Origin: an uncultured Eubacterium sp.
GTDB lineage: Bacteria > Bacillota > Clostridia > Oscillospirales > Acutalibacteraceae
Reading direction: 5' to 3'
Assembly: GCA_944385025.1 (NCBI GenBank)
Contig: CALWVQ010000079.1
Span: 1-61,561 of the forward strand
Length of the DNA: 61,561 bases
Shown here piece by piece: positions 38,536 to 45,917 of this stretch (within the stretch, counting starts at the first letter, position 1; each line of letters begins with the position of its first letter). The translations under genes were made by a program, and so were the position numbers. A model generated the notes under the pieces. The model searched no databases. It had not been told where the DNA came from and saw only the letters and a program-made list of their open reading frames with translations.

Positions 38536-38577
38536 TTTGAAAATCAGTAAAAAAGTCGCTTTGTTGCTAATTATTTC

Positions 38578-38606
38578 TTGCAAAATGGGAGAAAATAATA
38601 TATAAT
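38578..38606 (+). promoter_or_regulatory. Sigma-A-type promoter of pgk
   Basis: TTGCAA (38578-38583), 17-base spacer, TATAAT (38601-38606), 55 bases before the pgk start. Confidence 0.75.
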
Positions 38607-38660
38607 TATACAGGCAAAAATTATTTAGTTTAAAATATCATTATATAGAGAGGTAAAAAA

Positions 38661-39860
38661 ATGGACGCATTAAACAAAAAGACTATTGAAGATATTGACG
38701 TAAAAGGTAAAAGAGTTCTTGCCCGCTGTGATTTCAACGTTCCTCTTAAGGACGGAGTTATCACCAACGACAAGAGAATTGTTGCCGCTCTTCCTACAAT
38801 CAAGTATCTTATGGAAAACGGCGCAAAGGTTATTCTTTGTTCACACCTTGGCAGACCAAAGGGCGAATATAAGCCTGAATTCAGCCTTGCTCCTGTTGCA
38901 GCAAAGCTTTCAGAGTACCTTGGCAAAGAGGTTAAGCTTGCAGAAGATCCTGAAGTTGTAGGCGAAAATGCAAAGGCTATGGCTGCTGCTCTTAATGACG
39001 GCGACGTTATGCTTCTTGAAAACGTACGTTACAGAAAAGAAGAGACAAAGAATGAGGAGAATTTCTCAAAAGAGCTTGCTTCTCTTGCTGATATTTTTGT
39101 TAACGACGCATTCGGTACTGCTCACAGAGCTCATTGCTCAACAACAGGCGTAGCATCATACCTTCCTGCTGTTTGCGGTTACCTTATCCAGAAAGAAATC
39201 AAGTTTATGGGCGGCGCTCTTGCTGATCCTAAAAGACCTCTTGTTGCAATTCTCGGCGGCGCAAAGGTATCAGATAAAATCGGCGTAATTTCAAATCTTA
39301 TTGAAAAATGCGATACAATCATCATCGGCGGCGGTATGGCTTATACATTTATGAAGTATCTCGGCCACAATATCGGCGATTCTCTTCTTGAGGCCGATTG
39401 GATTGAAAAGGCAGGAGAAATGATGAAAACTGCCGAGGAAAAGGGCGTTAAATTCCTTATTCCTGTTGATAACAAGGTTGGTAAAGAATACGACGAAAAC
39501 ACAGAGTATATGGTAGTGAACAGCGACGAAATTCCTGACGGCTGGATGGGTCTTGACATCGGTCCTGAAACCGAAAAACTTTTTGCAGACGCTATTCAGG
39601 GCGCAGGCACTGTAATTTGGAACGGTCCTATGGGCGTTTCAGAGTGGGATAACTTTGCTTCAGGTACAATCACCGTTGCAAAGGCTGTTGCAGACAGCGG
39701 CGCTATTTCAGTTATCGGCGGCGGCGATTCAGTTGCAGCAGTTACAAAACTCGGCTTTGCTGATAAGATGAGCCATATTTCAACCGGCGGCGGTGCGTCA
39801 CTTGAGTTCCTTGAGGGTAAGGAGCTTCCGGGTATTGCCGCTCTTCAGGACAAAGACTAA
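38661..39860 (+). CDS. pgk: Phosphoglycerate kinase
   Basis: A 399-residue Pgk forming ATP from 1,3-bisphosphoglycerate. It shows [11 protein letters not shown], the HLGRPKG substrate loop, the [12 protein letters not shown] hinge region and the nucleotide site [18 protein letters not shown] near the C-terminus. Leads the lower-glycolysis run pgk-tpiA-gpmI; gap (GAPDH) is not here. Confidence 0.98.
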   Translation: MDALNKKTIEDIDVKGKRVLARCDFNVPLKDGVITNDKRIVAALPTIKYLMENGAKVILCSHLGRPKGEYKPEFSLAPVAAKLSEYLGKEVKLAEDPEVVGENAKAMAAALNDGDVMLLENVRYRKEETKNEENFSKELASLADIFVNDAFGTAHRAHCSTTGVASYLPAVCGYLIQKEIKFMGGALADPKRPLVAILGGAKVSDKIGVISNLIEKCDTIIIGGGMAYTFMKYLGHNIGDSLLEADWIEKAGEMMKTAEEKGVKFLIPVDNKVGKEYDENTEYMVVNSDEIPDGWMGLDIGPETEKLFADAIQGAGTVIWNGPMGVSEWDNFASGTITVAKAVADSGAISVIGGGDSVAAVTKLGFADKMSHISTGGGASLEFLEGKELPGIAALQDKD

Positions 39861-39891
39861 TTTGATATTTTGATAAAAAGAGGTATTTAAA

Positions 39892-40659
39892 ATGAATAAA
39901 GCATTAAGAAAAGCAGTTATCGCAGGTAACTGGAAAATGAACAATACTCCTGCACAGACTACTGCACTTATCAACGAGATGAAACCACTTGTTGCAGACG
40001 CAGACTGCGACGTTATCATCTGCGCTCCTTTTGTTGACCTTCAGGCTGCTCTTGACGCAACTGCAGGCTCAAACATTATGGTAGGCGCTGAAAACTGCCA
40101 CTGGGCTGAAAGCGGCGCTTTCACAGCAGAGGTTTCTGCTCCTATGCTTAAGGCTATGGGCGTTCCTTACGTTATTATCGGTCATAGTGAAAGAAGACAG
40201 TATTTCGGTGAAACTGACGTTACTGTAAACAAGAGAGTACGTGCCGCACTTGACAACGGCTTAAAGGTAATTCTTTGCGTAGGTGAGGTTCTTGAGCAGA
40301 GAGAGCAGGGCGTTACTTTTGAAGTTGTAGGTATGCAGACAAAGATTGCTCTTCAGGGCGTTACTGCTGAAGAACTTAAAAATGTAATTATAGCTTACGA
40401 GCCTGTATGGGCTATCGGTACAGGCAAGACTGCTACTGCTGATCAGGCTGACGAGGTAAACGGCTATATCAGAAAAGTAATTGCCGAGCTTTATTCACAG
40501 GAAGATGCAGACGCATTTGTTGTTCAGTACGGCGGTTCAATGAACGCTAAAAATGCAGATGAGCTTCTCTCTAAAGAGAATGTTGACGGCGGACTTATCG
40601 GCGGCGCTTCTCTTAAGGCAGAGGATTTTTCAATCATCGTAAAGGCTGCAAGCAAATAA
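39892..40659 (+). CDS. tpiA: Triosephosphate isomerase
   Basis: A 255-residue TIM barrel interconverting dihydroxyacetone phosphate and glyceraldehyde 3-phosphate. AGNWKMNNT at the start (catalytic Lys), GHSERRQYF (catalytic His), YEPVWAIGTGKTA (catalytic Glu and flexible loop) and YGGSMNAKNA. 31 bases after pgk, probably co-transcribed. Confidence 0.98.
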   Translation: MNKALRKAVIAGNWKMNNTPAQTTALINEMKPLVADADCDVIICAPFVDLQAALDATAGSNIMVGAENCHWAESGAFTAEVSAPMLKAMGVPYVIIGHSERRQYFGETDVTVNKRVRAALDNGLKVILCVGEVLEQREQGVTFEVVGMQTKIALQGVTAEELKNVIIAYEPVWAIGTGKTATADQADEVNGYIRKVIAELYSQEDADAFVVQYGGSMNAKNADELLSKENVDGGLIGGASLKAEDFSIIVKAASK

Positions 40660-40668
40660 AAAAATAAG

Positions 40669-40689
40669 TGGGTGGGTTTTACCCACCCA
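40669..40689 (+). terminator. GC-rich hairpin between tpiA and gpmI
   Basis: Perfect 9-base stem TGGGTGGGT / ACCCACCCA with a TTT loop. It is followed by TTAAATTTA rather than a T-run, so it may act as a partial terminator or an mRNA processing/stability element that tunes gpmI relative to pgk-tpiA. Confidence 0.5.
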
Positions 40690-40724
40690 TTAAATTTACT
40701 GTTATTACTTACGGAGGTATAAAT

Positions 40725-42260
40725 ATGAAAAAACCTGTTGTGCTTTGTATAATGGACGGCTTTGGTAAAAACGACAGTGATTACGGCAACGCCATTGCCT
40801 CTGCAAACAAAGTAAATCTTGATAAAATTATGGCTGAAAATCCTTATACCTATATCGGAGCATCGGGACTTGATGTTGGTCTTCCCGACGGTCAAATGGG
40901 TAACTCAGAGGTAGGACATACAAATATCGGCGCAGGACGTATAGTTTATCAGGAGCTTACAAGAATCACCAAGTCTATTGAGGACGGCGATTTCTTTGAA
41001 AATGAGGCTCTTAAAACTGCCGTTCAAAACGCTATTGATAACGGTACTTCACTTCACCTTATGGGTCTTATGAGTGACGGCGGCGTTCATTCTCATAATT
41101 CTCATATCTGGGCAATTGTTGAGCTTGCTAAAAGAATGGGACTTGACAGAGTTTATCTTCATTGCATTATGGACGGACGTGACGTTCCTCCCACCAGCGG
41201 TAAGGATTTTGTAGCAGAAGCTGCCCAAAAACTTAATGAAATCGGCGTAGGTAAGATTGCCACAGTTGTAGGCAGATACTACGCTATGGACAGAGATAAC
41301 AACTGGGACAGAGTTAAAAAGGCTTATGACGCTCTTGTATTCGGCAAGGGTATCCAGACAAACGACCCTGTTAAAGCTATTGAGGAAAGCTATGAAAAGG
41401 TGGACGCTGACGGTAAAAACGTAACAGACGAGTTTATCGAGCCTACTGTCTGCCTTGAAAATGAGGGCAGAATTGGCGCAAATGACAGCGTTGTATTTTT
41501 CAATTTCCGCCCTGACAGAGCAAGAGAGATTACAAGAACCTTTGTTGATGACGATTTCAAGGGCTTTGAGCGTGACAGATTCCCTGTAACATACGTTTGT
41601 ATGACACAGTATGACGCTACTATGCCTAACGTTCTTGTGGCATTTAAGCCACAGAGTCTTGCAAACACTTTGGGCGAGTATCTTGCTAAAAACAATATGA
41701 CACAGCTTAGAATTGCCGAGACAGAAAAATATGCTCACGTAACATTCTTCTTTAACGGCGGTGTAGAGGCTGTAAATGAGGGAGAGGACAGAATTCTTAT
41801 CCCTTCACCAAAGGTTGCAACCTACGACTTAAAGCCTGAAATGAGCGCTTACGAGGTTTCGGAAAAGCTTGACGAGGCTGTTTTGTCAGGCAAGTATAAC
41901 GTTATTATCGTAAACTTTGCAAACTGCGATATGGTTGGCCATACAGGTGTGTTTGACGCAGCAGTTAAGGCTGTTGAGGCAGTTGACAAGTGCGTTGGTT
42001 CACTTTACGATGCTGTCGTAAAAATGGGAGGCTGTTTGTTTATTACTGCCGACCACGGTAACGCAGATATGATGAAAGAGCCTGACGGTTCACCCTTTAC
42101 TGCTCATACTACAAACCCTGTACCTTTTGTTGCCGCTAACTGCGGAGAGGGTGTAGAGCTTCGTGAAGGCGGTAAGCTTTGCGACATTGCTCCTACAATG
42201 CTTAAAATGCTTGACCTTCCACAGCCTGAGGAAATGACAGGTCAGTCACTTATCAAATAA
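40725..42260 (+). CDS. gpmI: 2,3-bisphosphoglycerate-independent phosphoglycerate mutase
   Basis: A 511-residue manganese-dependent mutase interconverting 3- and 2-phosphoglycerate. VVLCIMDGFG opens the phosphatase domain, GQMGNSEVGHTNIGAGR carries the catalytic Ser, DGRDVPPTSG and the second metal cluster ADHGNADMM follow. The ATG at 40725 follows GGAGGTATAAAT; an in-frame GTG at 40668 sits in the preceding hairpin and was rejected. This enzyme form requires Mn and is typical of sporulating Firmicutes, where its pH sensitivity matters for spore 3-PGA reserves. Confidence 0.97.
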   Translation: MKKPVVLCIMDGFGKNDSDYGNAIASANKVNLDKIMAENPYTYIGASGLDVGLPDGQMGNSEVGHTNIGAGRIVYQELTRITKSIEDGDFFENEALKTAVQNAIDNGTSLHLMGLMSDGGVHSHNSHIWAIVELAKRMGLDRVYLHCIMDGRDVPPTSGKDFVAEAAQKLNEIGVGKIATVVGRYYAMDRDNNWDRVKKAYDALVFGKGIQTNDPVKAIEESYEKVDADGKNVTDEFIEPTVCLENEGRIGANDSVVFFNFRPDRAREITRTFVDDDFKGFERDRFPVTYVCMTQYDATMPNVLVAFKPQSLANTLGEYLAKNNMTQLRIAETEKYAHVTFFFNGGVEAVNEGEDRILIPSPKVATYDLKPEMSAYEVSEKLDEAVLSGKYNVIIVNFANCDMVGHTGVFDAAVKAVEAVDKCVGSLYDAVVKMGGCLFITADHGNADMMKEPDGSPFTAHTTNPVPFVAANCGEGVELREGGKLCDIAPTMLKMLDLPQPEEMTGQSLIK

Positions 42261-42273
42261 ATATACAAAAATT

Positions 42274-42310
42274 AAACTCCGATTAAGATTAGCTTAATCG
42301 GAGTTTTTGT
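42274..42310. terminator. Bidirectional terminator between gpmI and malQ
   Basis: Perfect 14-base stem AAACTCCGATTAAG (42274-42287) / CTTAATCGGAGTTT (42293-42306). T-run on the + side, A-run on the other, placed between two converging genes, so it should serve both. Confidence 0.93.
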
Positions 42311-42314
42311 TTTA

Positions 42315-43835
42315 TTAATCTTCAAAAACAGGGTACATACGCCTGTATAAAGCATTGATTTTTTTAAAATAGTCTCTGTCGATATTTCTTATGGTATCCA
42401 TTGTTGTTCTGAAACGCCAATTTTTTTCAGGCACGCCGGGAATATTCATTCTGGCGTCGCTGCCAAAGCCGCACATATCCTGAAAAGCTATAATAGCCAC
42501 GTTTGACGAGCTTTTCCACACAGTTTCAATTATCTTTCTGCAGGAGGGACTGTAATATCCGCCATCGCCCCAGTTGTCACCGTCAAAACCGCAGTAATCA
42601 AGGGCAAATCTGCGCTCGTCTTCACTTGCTTCCCACAGCCACCCTAAAAGAGTGTTGTTGTCGTGGGTGCCAAGGTAATTGATGCTGTTTTGAGTAGCGT
42701 TGTGAGGCAAATGAGAGGAGTCGCCGTTAGGGTCAAAACCAAACTGAACTACCTTCATTCCGGGAAAGCCTGTATCCTCTAAAAGCTTGATAACATCTTC
42801 ACCGAATGTGCCCAAATCTTCGGCGATTACAGGGGCGTTGGGGTATTTTTCAAACACCTTGTTAAACAGCTTCATTTTAGGTCCGTCTACCCATTTTCCC
42901 ACCTTGGCGGTGCTTGAATCAGCAGGCACTTCCCAGTATGATGCAAAGGCTCTGAAATGGTCAATTCTTACAGCGTCATAAGTCTTTAAAGCACTTCCTA
43001 TTCGGGAAATCCACCAGCTGTAATCGTCCTTTTCCATAGCTTCCCAGTCATAAATAGGGTTGCCCCAAAGCTGACCGTCCTCGCTGAAATAATCAGGGGG
43101 AACGCCTGCTACTTTTTCAACTTTCAGGTCCTTTTCGTCTATTTTGAACATAGACAGGTTTGACCAAACGTCCACGCTGTCCATCGCCACGTAAATAGGC
43201 ATATCACCTATAATCGCAATCCCTTTTTTGTTGGCATATTCCTTAATTTCAAACCATTGTTTAAAGAAAATATATTGAACAAATTTCCAAAAAGCCGCAG
43301 AGTTTTCATAGGAATAAATGTCCTTGATACATTCAAAATACTTTGCGTGTTCTTCACTCCACTGCCACCAAGGTTTCATATTTTCCTGCTCTTTAACAGC
43401 CATAAAAACGCTGTAATCAGTCAGCCAAGGGTTATTTATTTCAAATTCTTTTATTTCTTTTGCAAGGGCGTCGTTTATGTTTAAAAATGCCTTTTTTAAA
43501 GTTGCAAGGCGCTTTTCTCTTGCCCACTCATAGTCGGCGGTGTAAGGCGTGTCATTATAGATGTTTTCCTTCACATCTTCCTCGCCGATAAGTCCCATAT
43601 CCCTTAACCCTTCAGGGTTTATATAAATATAATTTCCTGCAAAAGCAGCAGGGGAGCAGTAGGGAGAATTAGCGTTGTCGGTAGGATTGAAAGGTAAAAC
43701 CTGCCAATAGGAAAACCCCATATCGCTTATAATGTCAATAAATTCTTTTGCGTTTTTGTCAAACACTCCCACGCCGTAGGGCGAGGGCATTGAACTGATG
43801 TGCAGGAGAACTCCTGCACCTCTTTTTTTGAGCAT
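42315..43835 (-). CDS. malQ: 4-alpha-glucanotransferase (amylomaltase)
   Basis: A 506-residue GH77 enzyme that moves maltosyl and longer glucan units between alpha-1,4-glucans, freeing glucose. It starts KKRGAGVLLHISSMPSPYGVG, with NSPYCSPAAFAGN, the nucleophile in VRIDHFRAF, the acid/base Glu in VIAEDLGTFG and the third acid in LGTHDNNTLLGW. The ATG at 43835 follows AGGTGAT; an in-frame upstream ATG at 43877 lies within the promoter. It is the only catabolic - strand gene here. Glucose released by it could feed glcK; that link is inference. Confidence 0.97.
   Translation of the reverse strand: MLKKRGAGVLLHISSMPSPYGVGVFDKNAKEFIDIISDMGFSYWQVLPFNPTDNANSPYCSPAAFAGNYIYINPEGLRDMGLIGEEDVKENIYNDTPYTADYEWAREKRLATLKKAFLNINDALAKEIKEFEINNPWLTDYSVFMAVKEQENMKPWWQWSEEHAKYFECIKDIYSYENSAAFWKFVQYIFFKQWFEIKEYANKKGIAIIGDMPIYVAMDSVDVWSNLSMFKIDEKDLKVEKVAGVPPDYFSEDGQLWGNPIYDWEAMEKDDYSWWISRIGSALKTYDAVRIDHFRAFASYWEVPADSSTAKVGKWVDGPKMKLFNKVFEKYPNAPVIAEDLGTFGEDVIKLLEDTGFPGMKVVQFGFDPNGDSSHLPHNATQNSINYLGTHDNNTLLGWLWEASEDERRFALDYCGFDGDNWGDGGYYSPSCRKIIETVWKSSSNVAIIAFQDMCGFGSDARMNIPGVPEKNWRFRTTMDTIRNIDRDYFKKINALYRRMYPVFED
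43800..43819. repeat. 9-base inverted repeat in the first codons of malQ
   Basis: GTGCAGGAG, AA, CTCCTGCAC: a near-perfect palindrome with a 2-base centre, covering malQ codons about 6-12. In mRNA it would need a larger loop than 2 bases, so as DNA it is more like an operator. Confidence 0.5.
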
Positions 43836-43867
43836 AGTATCACCTGTAAATTTTGTGTAACAGCACA

Positions 43868-43896
43868 ATTTTATCATTATTCACTGTAAAAATCAA
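43868..43896 (-). promoter_or_regulatory. Sigma-A-type promoter of malQ
   Basis: On the - strand TTGATT (43891-43896), 17-base spacer, TAAAAT (43868-43873), about 33 bases before the malQ ATG. Confidence 0.65.
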
Positions 43897-43960
43897 TCGT
43901 ATTGTGCATTGTGTTAATACAAAGCATAATTAATATTATTATTTTATTAATATTTATATA

Positions 43961-43989
43961 TTGAATATAAACTTTGATTTTGGTATAAT
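43961..43989 (+). promoter_or_regulatory. Sigma-A-type promoter of the miaB operon
   Basis: TTGAAT (43961-43966), 17-base spacer, TATAAT (43984-43989), 42 bases before the miaB start. It is divergent from the malQ promoter. Confidence 0.75.
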
Positions 43990-44030
43990 AGCACCTGTAT
44001 AATGTGTTATTGTATCCGGAGGTGACAGCT

Positions 44031-45467
44031 TTGAGCGAAACAGGCAGAAAAACGGCAGTTATAAGTGAAGAAGAGCTTGAAAATCAGAAGCAGTTTGCCC
44101 AAAAGGTAAACTCTGTAATTTCAGCAAGATATAATAAAAAACCACTTGCCTGCGTTATCACTTACGGCTGTCAGCAAAATGTGGCGGACAGCGAAAAAAT
44201 CAAGGGTATGCTTGATGAAATGGGTTACGATTTTACAGATAACAGGCTTGAGGCACAGCTGATAATTTTTAATACCTGTGCTGTAAGAGAACACGCAGAG
44301 GACAGAGTGTTCGGCAACGTAGGCTCACTGAAAACTTACAAGAGAGAGCATCCCGATGCAGTTATTGCTCTTTGCGGCTGTATGATGCAGCAAAAACATA
44401 TCGCAGATAAAATAAAACGCTCATATCCTTTTGTTGATTTAGTTTTCGGAACTCACGTTATTCATTGTCTGCCTGAACTTCTTTACAGAGCGATTACCGG
44501 CAGAAAGCGAGTTTTTGAGATTCCCGATATGGACGGCGCTATCGCAGAGGGCATTCCCGTTAAGCGCGATAACGATGCAAAGGCGTGGCTGCCTATTATG
44601 TACGGATGCAACAATTTCTGCACCTACTGTATTGTTCCTTACGTTAGGGGCAGGGAGAGAAGCAGAAGTCTTGAAAATATCGTCAGCGAATTTAAAGAGC
44701 TTGTGTCCCAGGGATATAAAGAAATTACCCTTTTGGGTCAAAACGTAAATTCCTACGGCAAGGACTTAATACCACAGGTAAGCTTTGCAGAACTTTTAAG
44801 AACACTTAACAGCCTTGACGGTGATTTCAGAATAAGATTTATGACAAGTCACCCTAAGGACTGCACCAAAGAGCTTATTGAAACAATGGCAAACTGTGAC
44901 AAGGTGGCGCAGCATCTGCACCTTCCTTTCCAAAGCGGTAATAACAGAGTCCTTAAAGCTATGAACAGGCATTATACAAGGGAGCAGTACCTTGAGCTTA
45001 TCAACTATGCTAAAGAGCTTATGGGGGACGAGCTTTCAATCACCAGCGATATTATCGTAGGTTTTCCGGGTGAAACCTATGAGGAGTTTAAAGACACTCT
45101 TTCTTTAGTGGAGGAGGTAAAAGCAACTTCGCTGTTTACTTTTATCTATTCACCAAGAAAAGGAACTCCTGCAGCGGAGATGGACGACCCTGTGCCCTAT
45201 GAGGAAAAGTCAAGGTGGTTCAAGGAACTCACCGATTTGCAGGAAAAAATCAGCGCTTCTCAAATGGCGCTTCATAAAGACAGAGTATATAAATGCTATG
45301 TCTACGGCAAAGGCAAGTTGAATGATAATTATGTTGCCGCAAGAAACGACGGCAATTTGATTATAGAATTTGAGGGAGACGAAAGCCTTATCGGCTCTTT
45401 TCAGAAAGTAAAAGTAATCGAACCTCTGACATTCGTTATGAGGGGCGAATTAGTAAAGGAGAAATAA
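44031..45467 (+). CDS. miaB: tRNA-2-methylthio-N6-dimethylallyladenosine synthase
   Basis: A 478-residue radical-SAM methylthiotransferase that adds a methylthio group to i6A37 in tRNA. N-terminal cluster cysteines in ITYGCQQN, NTCAVRE and ALCGCMM; radical-SAM cluster CNNFCTYC (Cys-193/197/200); C-terminal TRAM domain. The TTG at 44031 lies 8 bases after GGAGG; an in-frame upstream TTG at 44004 has no ribosome site. MiaA, which makes the i6A substrate, is encoded at the other end of the same cluster. Confidence 0.96.
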   Translation: MSETGRKTAVISEEELENQKQFAQKVNSVISARYNKKPLACVITYGCQQNVADSEKIKGMLDEMGYDFTDNRLEAQLIIFNTCAVREHAEDRVFGNVGSLKTYKREHPDAVIALCGCMMQQKHIADKIKRSYPFVDLVFGTHVIHCLPELLYRAITGRKRVFEIPDMDGAIAEGIPVKRDNDAKAWLPIMYGCNNFCTYCIVPYVRGRERSRSLENIVSEFKELVSQGYKEITLLGQNVNSYGKDLIPQVSFAELLRTLNSLDGDFRIRFMTSHPKDCTKELIETMANCDKVAQHLHLPFQSGNNRVLKAMNRHYTREQYLELINYAKELMGDELSITSDIIVGFPGETYEEFKDTLSLVEEVKATSLFTFIYSPRKGTPAAEMDDPVPYEEKSRWFKELTDLQEKISASQMALHKDRVYKCYVYGKGKLNDNYVAARNDGNLIIEFEGDESLIGSFQKVKVIEPLTFVMRGELVKEK

Positions 45468-45469
45468 TT

Positions 45470-45883
45470 ATGGGTATTGAATCAGCACTCAGAGAATTAG
45501 GCAAAGAAATTCAGAAGGACGAGCGTTTTATCGCACTTCAGGCTGCCGCAACAGCTAACGACGGCGACCAAGAGTTGCAGAATAAAATGCAGGAAATGCA
45601 GCTTATTTCACTTAAGTATCAGCAGGAAGCCGGCAAGGGCGAAGAGGCTTCACAGGACAAAATTGCTGAACTTCAGGAAGAATATCAGAAACTTTACAGC
45701 ACCATTATGGAAATGGAGAATATGCAGAAGTATTCGGCTGCTGCTTCTGAAATGGAACAGATGGCACAGTACATCAGCGGTATGATCGGTCTTTTCTTTG
45801 ACGGTCAGGACCCTGAAACCTGCGAGCTTCCTCAGGACGACGGATGCACTCATAACTGCTCAACCTGCGGCGGCTGTCACTAA
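45470..45883 (+). CDS. YlbF/RicA-family protein with C-terminal cysteine cluster
   Basis: A 137-residue, mainly helical protein (about 1-108) of the YlbF/YmcA family, directly after miaB as ymcA (ricA) is in Bacillus. The C-terminus holds five cysteines (118, 126, 130, 133, 136) ending CTHNCSTCGGCH. In Bacillus the RicA-RicF-RicT complex carries iron-sulfur clusters and affects RNase Y-dependent mRNA maturation, sporulation and competence. The cysteine tail here could ligate such a cluster alone. Two bases after the miaB stop. Confidence 0.8.
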   Translation: MGIESALRELGKEIQKDERFIALQAAATANDGDQELQNKMQEMQLISLKYQQEAGKGEEASQDKIAELQEEYQKLYSTIMEMENMQKYSAAASEMEQMAQYISGMIGLFFDGQDPETCELPQDDGCTHNCSTCGGCH

Positions 45884-45917
45884 TCAAAAATAATTACTGA
45901 AGAGGAGGAAAAACAAA

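Noticed and set aside
41049-41738. 229-residue open frame on the - strand
   Set aside because: Antisense to gpmI; a codon-composition shadow of a strongly conserved gene.
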